From contig CAZIHJ010000004.1 in the NCBI GenBank assembly GCA_964538485.1, positions 1-64,000 of the forward strand: DNA of 64,000 nt. The letters are read 5' to 3'. Below, piece after piece: positions 8,248 to 17,381 of this stretch (within the stretch, counting starts at the first letter, position 1; the number at the start of each line of letters is the position of its first letter). This stretch comes from JBJXHC01 sp964538485 (GTDB taxonomy: Bacteria > Bacteroidota > Ignavibacteria > UBA10030 > UBA6906). The notes beneath the pieces were generated by a model. It did not search any database and was not told the DNA's origin. It saw only the letters and a list, made by a program, of their open reading frames with translations. The position numbers and the translations under genes are program-made.

Positions 8248-9222
8248 TCATTTGATCACTGCTCCGCCGCAACTGCTTCCCGCCCCGGCAGTACAGCCGT
8301 AGCAATGCGAGCCGAAAACGATTCCACGCTTCAAGAGTTTATCAAAATCGAAGTTCCATATTGTGTCCGGCGCTCCATGATTCACCCGCCATTCAAGCAT
8401 CTGGTTGAAATCACAATCGAATAACGTGCCGTCATACCCAACGCTGATCAGGTTTCTGCACATGACTCCTTCTGCGGCTGTCGGGTTGAATGCGTTTATC
8501 AGCTTCTCCATGTAGGACTCATACAACTCCGCCCGCTCAAGAAAATGCCTGAAACGGTTGATCGGCATGTTGGTAATGACGTACAGTCGATTGAAAACAA
8601 TTGCATGCCGCTTCCACAATTCCTCTTTGAATTGTTTCTCAATTGCTCCCTGCTCAGGAGGAAGGTATGCGCCAACAGGATTGTACACCAGGTCAAGCAG
8701 GAGCCCACGTCCATCAGTCCCGTACCCAAGGGCGTTGAGTCTCCGCATGGACTCCAGGCTCTTGCCAAACACACCTTGTCCACGCTGTGCATCCGTCTCA
8801 TGTTCCTGGAAATATGGCAAGGAAGAGATGACTTCACACTGATGATCACGAAAGAACTCAGGAAGGTGCTCCATGTTTCTCCCGTTCACCGGATGGGGGT
8901 CCAACGTCACGGTGAGGTTGTGCCGAACCATCACGTGTCTGTCGAGGGCCCTTGCCTCTGTAACGAAGTACTCAAAATGGTCATTCAACTCGGGGGCTCC
9001 GCCGGTGATGTCCAGATTCCTGATCTGAGGATGCTGTCGAAGGATTTCCAGACAGCGATCAATGGTGGATCTGTCCATCATTTCCGTGCGCTTCGGGCCG
9101 GCATCAACATGACAATGCTTGCACGCCTGGTTGCAGAGCTTCCCGAGGTTTACCTGCAGTGTCTCAATGCCGAGTGGCTCCAGTGCCATGTTGGCCGCCG
9201 CGAGAGTCATTTCAAAGCTCAT
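8248..9222 (-). CDS. arsS: Arsenosugar biosynthesis radical SAM protein ArsS
   Basis: The 324-residue enzyme has the radical SAM cluster motif CNQACKHC near residue 32, then DITGGAPELN and RHNLTVTLDPH typical of ArsS. The C-terminal DUF3641-type domain carries DFNQMLEW and a cysteine-rich end (HCYGCTAGAGSSCGG) that probably binds an auxiliary Fe-S cluster. ArsS is reported to join dimethylated arsenic to a 5'-deoxyadenosyl group, the committed step to arsenosugars. Its partner arsM is not in the window. It is transcribed alone, separated from the glycosyltransferase operon by the divergent deiodinase-like gene. Confidence 0.93.
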   Translation of the reverse strand: MSFEMTLAAANMALEPLGIETLQVNLGKLCNQACKHCHVDAGPKRTEMMDRSTIDRCLEILRQHPQIRNLDITGGAPELNDHFEYFVTEARALDRHVMVRHNLTVTLDPHPVNGRNMEHLPEFFRDHQCEVISSLPYFQEHETDAQRGQGVFGKSLESMRRLNALGYGTDGRGLLLDLVYNPVGAYLPPEQGAIEKQFKEELWKRHAIVFNRLYVITNMPINRFRHFLERAELYESYMEKLINAFNPTAAEGVMCRNLISVGYDGTLFDCDFNQMLEWRVNHGAPDTIWNFDFDKLLKRGIVFGSHCYGCTAGAGSSCGGAVIK

Positions 9223-9295
9223 CGTTGATTCCCTTGCTACTCCGTACAGTGTTTATCAAATCTCAGCAGTCATCGGATTGCAGCCTCAACTATAT

Positions 9296-12244
9296 TCAAC
9301 TGTTCTTCAGAACGTTCTGGAGTGTCGTGAGTAACTTCTCTGATGTATACGGTTTTGAAATGTATTCTTTCACACAACCGGATATTCTCTTTGCAGTATT
9401 ATGACTCCCTGTCATGCCGCTCGATGCGATGATCGTCACTGTGGGGTTCATCTTTTCCAGGGCACGTATTGTGGCCGAGCCATCCATGTAGGGCATCATC
9501 ATGTCAGTGAGCACAACACTTATGTCATCGCCATGTTTCGCATACAGCGACAAAGCCTCAGTCCCGTCACTGGCGGTGATAGCCCGATAGCCATGTTCTT
9601 CAAGTGTTATCCTGGTCATCTCACGAATCGACGCTTCATCATCCACGATGAGAACGAGTTCCCCGTTCCCGTTGGATAGAATCCGCCTCTCCTCCTCATG
9701 TCGGTCTTCCAGTGCTTCGGCAGCTGGAAGGTAAACGCGAAAGGCCGCACCCTTACCAATCTCACTCGACACCTCGACGAGTCCTCCATGTCCCTTCACG
9801 ATGCCAGCCACAGTTGCAAGACCAAGGCCCGTCCCTTTACCAAATTCCTTTGTGGTAAAGAATGGTTCAAACACCCGTTCGATGACATCCGCCGGTATCC
9901 CTGATCCTGTGTCAGACACAATGATCGTTATGTAACGACCGGGCTTCACATCCGGGCGCATTCGAGTGTAGTGTTCATCCAGAGTTGTATTTTCGCTCTT
10001 GATACTCAGGATACCTCCGTTTGGCATTGCATCACGGGCGTTCACACAGAGGTTCAGGAGCACTTGATGAAGCTGTGTCGCATTAGCGACGACCTGCCAG
10101 AGCCCCCTGGAGATTCTTGTCTGCAATTGAATAGACGGCGGAAATGTTCCCCGTACAATTTTCTCCACTTCTTTGATCAGGCGTCGTGGATCAAGAGTCG
10201 TCCGGCCACCCTCCGCACCGCGGGCAAATGTGAGCACCTGATGAGCCATGTCTGCGCCACGTTTTGCGTTCGATTCAATCATCGTCAGCAAGTCATGCGT
10301 TCGATTATCCACCTGTTTCGAGAGGAGCGTCTCAACCGCCAACATGATAGGAGTGAGCACGTTGTTAAGATCGTGGGCAACTCCGCCGGCCAAAGTTCCT
10401 ATACTTTCGATCCGTTGGGCTCGCAGGAAGTTGAGTTCGAGTTGTTTTTTTTCTGTCACATCAGTGTTGATGGTGAGGATGGATCGCGGCTGTCCTTTCT
10501 CGTCACGGACAAGAGTCCACCTGCTCTGCACAATGATGTCCCTTCCGTCCTTCGTCCTCTGTCGCAATTCGCCATTCCAATCACCCTTCGCCTTCAGAAC
10601 CTTCATGGGCTCATTGATCTGTCCCCTTTCAGCCTCGTTGAAAAGCAGATCCGAGGTTTTTTTACCGATTACATGTCCGGCCTTCCATCCGTAGAGACGT
10701 TCAGCACCTTCATTCCAGAATAAAATGTTGTTCTCCATATCCCTGACGAGAATAGCATCGTGTGCTCTATTGAGCAATGTCGCCTGTTCCCTGATCTGGA
10801 TCTCCGCTTGCTTGCGCTGAAGTTCCATTGCAGCACGGGCGGCAAAAATACTCAAGATGGACTTTGCCCGTTCAACATTGGCGAGCGGCTTGTCATCAAG
10901 GATGCAGATGTGACCCAACGCGCGCCCTGAAGAATCGAACAGGGGCACCCCCAAGTAGCACACGGCCCTCAATGCGACAAGGGCGGTCTCCTTGGGAAAC
11001 ATCTCTTGCACGTGGTCGCGGTAAAAGCACATCTTTCCTTCTTTTAGGACTGACTCGCATGTTGTCCCGACAACGTCATATTCAAAGTCCGGATCCCAAT
11101 GATCACCAACCCACCAACCAAGTGAATGCACTCTGTCCGTGCTGTGGTTCATACATTCTGTCACAAGAGCATACCGGACGTTCAGTGCAGCTCCAAGATG
11201 CCGCGTGAGAGCCGGAAAAAATTCCTCTCCGGTAACAGTCGCAGTACCTGCAACAAGACTATGCAACGCCTGCTCTTCCCGCTTCCGTTCCGTGATATCC
11301 GTAACGAATGCATACAGATATTTCGGCTGGCCGGACGAATCTTTATACACATCGGTAAACAGTTCGACAGGAATGGTGCTTCCGTTCTTGCACCGGTATT
11401 CTTTTTCATATCGTACGGCCGGTCCGCCTGACAGTAGCTTCGCTACCTCGTGCGCATCAGACTCGTGCCAGCGTTCCGGCGTCAATTGTTGATATGTCAG
11501 CGCAAGCAGTTCTTCGCGTCTATAGCCAGTGAGCTTTTCGAAGGCGCTGTTGAAGCGGATCAGCTTCCCGTCGAGTTCCGTGACTGCGAGTGGCTGCGTT
11601 GTTTGTTCCACCATATCGTTGACGAAGCGAAGTTCATCCGTTGTCCGTTCGAGAGCATCCACCGCGCGTTTACGCAAAAGCTCCATGGCAGCACGCGCTG
11701 CAAAGATGCCGAGAATTGACTTGGCCCGATCAGGATCCGACAGCGGCTTGCCGTCTACTACATACAAATGACCCAGGGTTACCCCATCAGTGTCGAACAG
11801 CGGTGCGCCCAAATAACATGCAGCACCAAATGCCGGCAAGAACGTGTTCCCAAGGAAATGATCCTGAACATGATCCGGATAGAAACACATTCCTCCACTC
11901 TTCAGCACTTTCTCACAAGGAGTGTTCTCAGTAGCATACTCAAGCCCACTATCCCATTGCCCGTCTTTCCATCTGGCCAGTTGGCGTACTTGCTCGAACT
12001 TCGCTCCCGTGCATTCTGTAACAACAGCCATGCGCACCCCCAAAGCTACGGCAAGATGGCGCACGAGAGCGGGAAAAAATTCCTCACCGGTAACTGAGGC
12101 CGTCCCTGCAACGAGGTTCTGGAGGGCTTCGTCGACACGGTGTAGTTCGCGTTGAGATGCTTCTTCTTCTGCCATGGAGTCTATCGTTTGGGACTGGGAG
12201 AGAATATCAACAGAGGCGTTTCTTGGTCCATCTCTCTTCTTCAT
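9296..12244 (-). CDS. Hybrid histidine kinase, GAF-PAS-GAF-PAS-HisKA-HATPase-REC
   Basis: The 982-residue protein has no membrane helix and should be cytoplasmic. Domains in order are GAF (about 45-205), PAS (210-330), a second very similar GAF (335-490), PAS (495-610), HisKA with the phosphorylated His in GGVAHDLNN, HATPase (GTGLGLATV) and a C-terminal receiver with VLTDMMMP. The two GAF copies share LVAGTA.VTGEEFFPAL and both carry cysteines in MCFY..DHVQ regions, so the sensor half is a tandem duplication. The start is set by GGAGG four bases before ATG at 12244; a GTG eight codons upstream lies before this site. Signal unknown. Confidence 0.9.
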   Translation of the reverse strand: MKKRDGPRNASVDILSQSQTIDSMAEEEASQRELHRVDEALQNLVAGTASVTGEEFFPALVRHLAVALGVRMAVVTECTGAKFEQVRQLARWKDGQWDSGLEYATENTPCEKVLKSGGMCFYPDHVQDHFLGNTFLPAFGAACYLGAPLFDTDGVTLGHLYVVDGKPLSDPDRAKSILGIFAARAAMELLRKRAVDALERTTDELRFVNDMVEQTTQPLAVTELDGKLIRFNSAFEKLTGYRREELLALTYQQLTPERWHESDAHEVAKLLSGGPAVRYEKEYRCKNGSTIPVELFTDVYKDSSGQPKYLYAFVTDITERKREEQALHSLVAGTATVTGEEFFPALTRHLGAALNVRYALVTECMNHSTDRVHSLGWWVGDHWDPDFEYDVVGTTCESVLKEGKMCFYRDHVQEMFPKETALVALRAVCYLGVPLFDSSGRALGHICILDDKPLANVERAKSILSIFAARAAMELQRKQAEIQIREQATLLNRAHDAILVRDMENNILFWNEGAERLYGWKAGHVIGKKTSDLLFNEAERGQINEPMKVLKAKGDWNGELRQRTKDGRDIIVQSRWTLVRDEKGQPRSILTINTDVTEKKQLELNFLRAQRIESIGTLAGGVAHDLNNVLTPIMLAVETLLSKQVDNRTHDLLTMIESNAKRGADMAHQVLTFARGAEGGRTTLDPRRLIKEVEKIVRGTFPPSIQLQTRISRGLWQVVANATQLHQVLLNLCVNARDAMPNGGILSIKSENTTLDEHYTRMRPDVKPGRYITIIVSDTGSGIPADVIERVFEPFFTTKEFGKGTGLGLATVAGIVKGHGGLVEVSSEIGKGAAFRVYLPAAEALEDRHEEERRILSNGNGELVLIVDDEASIREMTRITLEEHGYRAITASDGTEALSLYAKHGDDISVVLTDMMMPYMDGSATIRALEKMNPTVTIIASSGMTGSHNTAKRISGCVKEYISKPYTSEKLLTTLQNVLKNS

Positions 12245-12316
12245 AGATCCTCCGTATGAGGAACTCACAGTCTGATGGTGAAAGGGTTGGGGATTGAATA
12301 GGACCGCATAGGAATT

Positions 12317-12345
12317 AGCTTACACAAATCCTACTTCCTTGTCAA
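12317..12345 (-). promoter_or_regulatory. Sigma-70-like promoter of the hybrid kinase gene
   Basis: On the minus strand TTGACA (12345-12340) is followed after 17 bases by TAAGCT (12322-12317). This lies about 75 bases before the kinase start, which fits a single-gene transcript. Confidence 0.5.
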
Positions 12346-12497
12346 TATACTCAGGGACCCGAGGATTGATAGAAGACCGTTGTGTACGAGCTCTGTAGTC
12401 AGAGGATACAATTTGTTCTCCTTCCTCGTTCTTTTCCTCGTCAAAGTGCCATAGTGAATGGTTTCTTGCTAGATGGGGAGGACTGTTATCGAGCGCC

Positions 12498-13982
12498 CTA
12501 CGCGGCAACGTTCCTTTGCCGTGAGGACATTGGCAGTTCAAACTTGAATCGAGTCCCTTTTCCAACCTGACTTTCGACAGTGATGGATTCGCCATGGACG
12601 TCGAGAATTTTCTTCACAATCGCCAGACCCAATCCTGCTCCGCCCGTCTTTCCGTTCGTTCGTGACTGATAGAATCTTTCAAATACAAAAGGCAGGTCGC
12701 TCGCCGGTATTCCAACACCTGTATCTTCAATGTAGACCCTCACTCTGTCACCCTGGCGTTCCAGCACGATACGCACTTCTCCACCGGTATGCGTATGGAC
12801 AACTGCGTTGTCAAGCAGATTTTGCAGCACGCGTTCGATGAGGCCAATGTCTGCCTCCACCATCGGCAAATTTTCCTGAAAACTGGACATGAGCTTCACT
12901 TGCTTTTTCTCAACAATGGGGGCAAACTTCTGAATGAGGTCGTTTGCAAGTTCGGAAAGGGAAAATGGTTCGGCATGCAGTTGTGTTTGCCTCGCTTCGA
13001 GTTTAGAAAGCTCAAACAGGTCCTGCACAAGCCTGCTCAGTCGCTTGGTGCTGCTGAAGACAACCTCGAGGGAATTCCGGCGCTCTTCCGCGGTCAGGTT
13101 TGTGTCTTTCATGAGTACTGTTTCAAGGTAGCCCTGCATTGATGCAAGAGGAGTGCGCAGGTCATGGGAGACGTTGGCAATCAGCTCCCTGCGAAGCGTA
13201 TCCGTGCGCTGCAGTTCTCCCACCTGTGTGGCAAGCGTCTCGGCCATAGAGTTGAATGCCCTGCCGAGATCATCCAGCTCGTCGTTTGACGTGATTGTCA
13301 TCCGCTGAGAATAGTCCCCCTCTTTAAGGGCGAGAGCTGTGCGCGTTAACCGCCGCAACTTCTTCGTAACGAACCCAATCGCGACGAGGCCAATGACTCC
13401 TGCTGCAAAAAAACTAACGAGCACGCCTCGCACAGCCAAAGTCAGGATGTGGCTTTGTCGAATCCGATCGGCGACAGAGTCAAACTCCTCGCCGCGCAGA
13501 ATGACGTAGACATATCCATCCGTCATTCCGTTCAATAGTACCGGCGCTGCAGAGAAAACTTTGGGTGTGTGGATGTCGCGAGGATTATCTCCAAGGACGA
13601 GCTTCTTCCCATCCGAAGCCAGGAATTCATTGATTGGCTGAAGCGACACTGATGTGGCGGTCACTTTTTCCTTCGGAGCATCAAACGTGAGAATTGTTCC
13701 TTCCGCGTCAAGCAGGTACACCTCTACGCTCGGGTTGACGACCATGACATCATGAAACAACTTGGCCATTCCGTCAAGGTTCGGCTTTCCATCAACGAAT
13801 GGGCGGATATCATCTACGATATGCCGGGCCAGAGATGCGTTAATGCGCTGACTCGTCTCTGCAAAATACATCTCACTGGAAAACAGCGTCAGATAGGTGT
13901 ATGCCCCCCCGACGAACAAGAGCAAAACCAGAAAAACAGCAGACAGCTTCCAATACAAGCTTCGAAAGAACCCCCTGAACAT
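12498..13982 (-). CDS. Membrane sensor histidine kinase
   Basis: The 494-residue kinase has a first membrane helix at about residues 10-30, an extracellular sensor domain of about 135 residues, and a second helix near 170-190. HAMP, HisKA (NVSHDLRTPLASMQGYLE) and HATPase with GVGIPASDLPFVFERFYQ and GGAGLGLAI follow. It is a PhoR/ResE-class kinase. Its ATG at 13982 overlaps the stop of the response regulator (TGATG), so the two are co-translated and surely a pair. The signal sensed cannot be read from the sequence. Confidence 0.92.
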   Translation of the reverse strand: MFRGFFRSLYWKLSAVFLVLLLFVGGAYTYLTLFSSEMYFAETSQRINASLARHIVDDIRPFVDGKPNLDGMAKLFHDVMVVNPSVEVYLLDAEGTILTFDAPKEKVTATSVSLQPINEFLASDGKKLVLGDNPRDIHTPKVFSAAPVLLNGMTDGYVYVILRGEEFDSVADRIRQSHILTLAVRGVLVSFFAAGVIGLVAIGFVTKKLRRLTRTALALKEGDYSQRMTITSNDELDDLGRAFNSMAETLATQVGELQRTDTLRRELIANVSHDLRTPLASMQGYLETVLMKDTNLTAEERRNSLEVVFSSTKRLSRLVQDLFELSKLEARQTQLHAEPFSLSELANDLIQKFAPIVEKKQVKLMSSFQENLPMVEADIGLIERVLQNLLDNAVVHTHTGGEVRIVLERQGDRVRVYIEDTGVGIPASDLPFVFERFYQSRTNGKTGGAGLGLAIVKKILDVHGESITVESQVGKGTRFKFELPMSSRQRNVAA

Positions 13983-14740
13983 CACTCCTCATCGGCAAAT
14001 TTGTATCCCAGACCCCACACGGTGAGAATGTACTGGGGGTTTGCAGGATCTTGTTCAATCTTAGCTCGCAACCTGTTGATATGTGAGTTCACGGTGTGAT
14101 CATAGCCATCGAACTTGTACCCCCACACAGTATCAAGAAGCCCCTGCCTTGAATAGGCCTTTCCAGGGTTCCTGGCAAACAAGGCAAGCAGATCAAATTC
14201 TTTTGCGGTCAGTTCAACCTTGCCACCTTTGCAAAGAACAGTGCGTTTCTCTAAATCAATTTTCAGATCTCGAAAGTGTATTTGCTTCTTCGCAATGCCC
14301 GAGACATCATCCTTTACTGCATCGACACGGCGAAAGATTGCTTTCACCCTCGCCAGTAGCTCCCGCACACTAAACGGCTTCGTGAGATAATCGTCCGCAC
14401 CAAATTCCAGTCCGAGCACTTTGTCAAATTCCTCGGAACGCGATGTAAGCATGAGAATTGGAGTGTAATTCCTCTCCGATCGAAGCTCTTTGCAAATCTC
14501 AAGGCCGTCGATGCCTGGAAGCATAAGGTCAAGAATGATGAGATCATAGTGATTCTTTAGTGCCTTCTGCAGCCCGGCCTCTCCATCATTGGCGACATCG
14601 CATTTGCATCCCAGATCAGTTATATGCATCTCGACGAGTTTTGAAATGTCCCGGTCATCTTCAACAATGAGAACCTTTTGGTTCATGGCTTGGAGGGTTC
14701 CTTTCGCCCTTGGGACGGTAACGGTTGGCTCTGAGAACAT
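13982..14740 (-). CDS. OmpR/PhoB-family response regulator
   Basis: The protein has a receiver domain (VLIVEDDRDISK; phosphorylated Asp in LIILDLMLPG) and a C-terminal winged helix with the typical VELTAKEFDLLALFARNPG and HINRLRAKIE. The start at 14740 is favoured by AAGGAG eight bases before ATG and gives an 18-residue N-terminal tail; the conventional family start is at 14686. A tandem repeat of the form TATCACGA lies 47-67 bases upstream (14787-14807), and I infer autoregulation. egtD ends directly in front of it, on the same strand. Confidence 0.93.
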   Translation of the reverse strand: MFSEPTVTVPRAKGTLQAMNQKVLIVEDDRDISKLVEMHITDLGCKCDVANDGEAGLQKALKNHYDLIILDLMLPGIDGLEICKELRSERNYTPILMLTSRSEEFDKVLGLEFGADDYLTKPFSVRELLARVKAIFRRVDAVKDDVSGIAKKQIHFRDLKIDLEKRTVLCKGGKVELTAKEFDLLALFARNPGKAYSRQGLLDTVWGYKFDGYDHTVNSHINRLRAKIEQDPANPQYILTVWGLGYKFADEE

Positions 14741-14786
14741 ACGGAATCTCCTTGAGAATTTACACTGAAACAAAGTAACAGCCAAA

Positions 14787-14807
14787 TATCACGAGATTAT
14801 CACGAAA
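14787..14807 (-). promoter_or_regulatory. Tandem 11-bp direct repeat, putative response-regulator box
   Basis: The plus strand reads TATCACGAG at 14787 and TATCACGAAA at 14798, an exact 11-base period. On the minus strand this is TTTCGTGATA then CTCGTGATA, just upstream of a TTGGCT-17-TAAATT promoter-like pair and the regulator start. OmpR-type regulators bind head-to-tail half-sites of 10-11 bp period. The box overlaps the egtD stop codon. Confidence 0.45.
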
Positions 14808-15873
14808 CCATGACAGTAGCATCCGCATCAATCACTTCGGAGGATTGAGCACCCATTCTTCTCAGTGATCCCGGTTTATACACCCGCCACATCGAATCAG
14901 CGAAGTAGCGGCGCGAATCGAAGAGATGCTCGTACACTTCAAAGCCTGTCTCCCCTGCAAGTTGCTCGATCTCAGAAACGAGATATTTGTAGGAATATTC
15001 CGTGTGAATTGGCTCCCATGCCTCAAAATGAAACCACCTCCCGATCTTTTCAACGAACACCGATTGCTTCTCGAGGCTCACGACATAACTCTCCATTCCA
15101 CCGGAAAACACATCGTAGGTCCCGAAGTGGCGCCATTTGCTCACATCGAAGTTTCCCCCGAGCTCCCGATTGATGCGATGAAGGAGGTTCAAATTAAAGT
15201 CCCGCGTTACTCCCTGAGAATCATTGTAAGCCCGGAGCAACATGTCGATGTCCTTCTTCAGATCAAAACCGATAAGAATCACATCATCATGATTGAGACA
15301 ATTCCAGAGATTCCGCAAGAGGACGCAGTTTTCGGCATGCGTGAAATTCCCGATGGAAGAGCCCATAAAAAGAACGAGGTTCTTTCGTTTCGAACGATTG
15401 TTCAGCCATTTTAATCCGTTGAAATAGTCGGTGACAAGTCCATTCGCCTGAAGAGCCGGGAACTGATTGTCGAGTGACGCTATGAGCGCTTGCATAGCAC
15501 CCTCGGAGATATCAATAGGAACATATTGAAAGTCGAGCTTCTGCTCGATAAAGCAATTCAAGAGTGTTGTTGTTTTCCTGCTGAATCCAGCCCCAAGTTC
15601 CACGAGATTAAATGGCTGATCGTAATCGACGTAGTGCGCAATGGTAGAGCTGTTCCGTTGTATGATTTCCAGTTCGCAGCCGGTGGGATAGTATTCCGGC
15701 AATTCAGTGATCCTGGTGAAGAGCTCACTCCCCCGTTTGTCATAGAAATATTTGGAGGAGAGTTTTTTCTTCGGTGATGAAAGCCCTACCAGGACATCAA
15801 GGGCGAACGCATCTGTCTCGTTGAACGAGTCAGCGTAGTCGGTTTCGTGAAGAATCTTATACGTTGGTGGCAT
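14800..15873 (-). CDS. egtD: L-histidine N-alpha-methyltransferase EgtD
   Basis: The 357-residue SAM-dependent enzyme converts histidine to hercynine, the first step of ergothioneine synthesis. The methyltransferase motif LVELGAGFSRKT, the preceding SPKKKLSSKYFYDKRGSELF block and LFMGSSIGNF are diagnostic for EgtD (DUF2260). Its length equals the usual 320-360 residues. GGAGG lies seven bases before the start. It follows egtB by 12 bases on the same strand. Confidence 0.95.
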   Translation of the reverse strand: MPPTYKILHETDYADSFNETDAFALDVLVGLSSPKKKLSSKYFYDKRGSELFTRITELPEYYPTGCELEIIQRNSSTIAHYVDYDQPFNLVELGAGFSRKTTTLLNCFIEQKLDFQYVPIDISEGAMQALIASLDNQFPALQANGLVTDYFNGLKWLNNRSKRKNLVLFMGSSIGNFTHAENCVLLRNLWNCLNHDDVILIGFDLKKDIDMLLRAYNDSQGVTRDFNLNLLHRINRELGGNFDVSKWRHFGTYDVFSGGMESYVVSLEKQSVFVEKIGRWFHFEAWEPIHTEYSYKYLVSEIEQLAGETGFEVYEHLFDSRRYFADSMWRVYKPGSLRRMGAQSSEVIDADATVMVS

Positions 15874-15885
15874 GGTTCCTCCGTT

Positions 15886-17163
15886 TCACATGGTGTCGGA
15901 TGCAAGGCGAAATCCCGTGAACTGCCAGCGCTTATCACACTGGAAGAAGTTGCGGTACGTTGGCCGGATGTGTGTCCGCGGAGTAGCGCACGATCCTCCA
16001 CGCAGAGTCATCTGGTTGATCATGAACTTTCCATTATATTCCCCGAGAGGTCCCTTCTCCTGCTGGTAGCCAGGGTATGGTAAGTAGGAACTGCCCGTCC
16101 ATTCCCACACATCACCATACATTTGCGAAATTCCCGACGTATCAACTCCCGGGGCATGACCGAGAGGAACGGGATGAAAGTTCTGCATTTCGAGAAAGTT
16201 TCCGCACGAAGCCGATGTCTTTACTGATGCTGCAGCCTTCTCCCACTCAACCTCCGTTGGCAATCGTTTGTCCGCCCATCGGGCGTACGCCGATGCTTCG
16301 TAATAGCTCACATGACTCACCGGTTCATCCTTTTCTATTGAGCGAATGCCTGACATTGTAACGATCCGCCATTCTCCATCTTTCTTCTCCCAGTACAATG
16401 GAGCTTGCCATCCATCTTTCGTCACGATCTCCCACCCGTCCGAAAGCCAGAGAAGGGGATTCTGATAACCGCCGTCATTCATGAACTCCAGGAAATCTCC
16501 GCAAGTCACCAGACGATCCATCAACCCGAAGTCATTCACAAACGCTTTGTGCCGGGGCAACTCATTATCCCAGGCGAAGCCTTTGTTTCCTGCACCCATT
16601 TCAAAGATGCCTCCCTGAATACCAATGAATTTCACAGGAGAGAGAAGAGGTTTGGTCATTTGGGGTCGGGTCTGCTTGTACACGGGACGAAGGGGATTCG
16701 ATGCGAGTAAATGCTTGATATCGGTAACCAGAAGCTCTTGGTGCTGTTGCTCATGGTGGAGACCCAATTCAATCAGCGCAGAAACCTTTCGGTAATCATT
16801 TTCTCCGACAGATTGAATAAGCGAACGCGTTTGTTCGTTGATTGCAGTCCGGTAATCGTAGACGTCCTTAACGGTCGGCCGTGAGAGTGTTCCCCGAATG
16901 TCCCTGCTCCATCGCTCACCGAAGCTCTGATAGTAAGAGTTGAAAAGAACGTAGTAATGTTCGTTGTACGGTTGATAGGTTCGGGAGAACTGCTGCAGGA
17001 TCACCCGTTCAAAGAACCAGGTGGTATGGGCGAGATGCCATTTCGGTGGACTGACATCAGCCATGGACTGGATGACGTAGTCTTCCGTAACAAGCGGTTG
17101 ACAAATTTCTTCTGTCACCCGCCGGACGCTGTCAAATGCAGCCAGCAGATCGTGTCGTTCCAT
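15886..17163 (-). CDS. egtB: Ergothioneine biosynthesis sulfoxide synthase EgtB
   Basis: The enzyme is an iron(II) oxygenase that joins hercynine with a thiol to give a sulfoxide. An N-terminal DinB-like helical domain carries the iron-binding HxxxQ/HxE set (HLAHTTWFFE and LGLHHEQQHQE). A C-terminal formylglycine-enzyme-like domain contains VSHVSYYEASAYARWADKRL, DVWEWTGSSY and RGGSC. The start at 17163 is preferred because GAGGG precedes it; in-frame ATGs at 17175 and 17205 are alternatives. No egtA, egtC or egtE lies nearby, which is usual outside actinobacteria; the lyase step may be done by an unlinked PLP enzyme. Confidence 0.93.
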   Translation of the reverse strand: MERHDLLAAFDSVRRVTEEICQPLVTEDYVIQSMADVSPPKWHLAHTTWFFERVILQQFSRTYQPYNEHYYVLFNSYYQSFGERWSRDIRGTLSRPTVKDVYDYRTAINEQTRSLIQSVGENDYRKVSALIELGLHHEQQHQELLVTDIKHLLASNPLRPVYKQTRPQMTKPLLSPVKFIGIQGGIFEMGAGNKGFAWDNELPRHKAFVNDFGLMDRLVTCGDFLEFMNDGGYQNPLLWLSDGWEIVTKDGWQAPLYWEKKDGEWRIVTMSGIRSIEKDEPVSHVSYYEASAYARWADKRLPTEVEWEKAAASVKTSASCGNFLEMQNFHPVPLGHAPGVDTSGISQMYGDVWEWTGSSYLPYPGYQQEKGPLGEYNGKFMINQMTLRGGSCATPRTHIRPTYRNFFQCDKRWQFTGFRLASDTM

Positions 17164-17304
17164 TGGAGCCCTCATGATTGGATGCTGATGAATTCGTGTC
17201 TGCATGAATGTGCTGAAGAAGTATCACGAAAGTGTCAACGCCAGGTAAACCTGTGGTGATAATTCGATGAGCATCGACATAGATCTTTTATCCCGGATGG
17301 ACCG

Positions 17305-17314
17305 TTTCGTGACC
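17305..17314 (+). promoter_or_regulatory. GACCgTTTCGTGAC motif upstream of the aquaporin operon
   Basis: GACCGTTTCGTGAC (17300-17313) matches GACCATTTCGTGAC upstream of the GMC oxidoreductase (28851-28864) at 13 of 14 bases. The core TTTCGTGA is also the half-site of the box before the response regulator, and occurs inverted at 17222-17231 before egtB. It may be a regulator site; it is only a pattern match. Confidence 0.25.
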
Positions 17315-17381
17315 ATCGGCAGGCATATTGTATTCCATCAACAATGAACGATCACTACCACCAGTTAGCAAGGAGGCGGGA

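Noticed and set aside
8545..9228. 227-codon plus-strand frame opposite arsS
   Set aside because: It lies fully antisense to a well-supported radical SAM gene, and its composition is that of a reverse-frame shadow.
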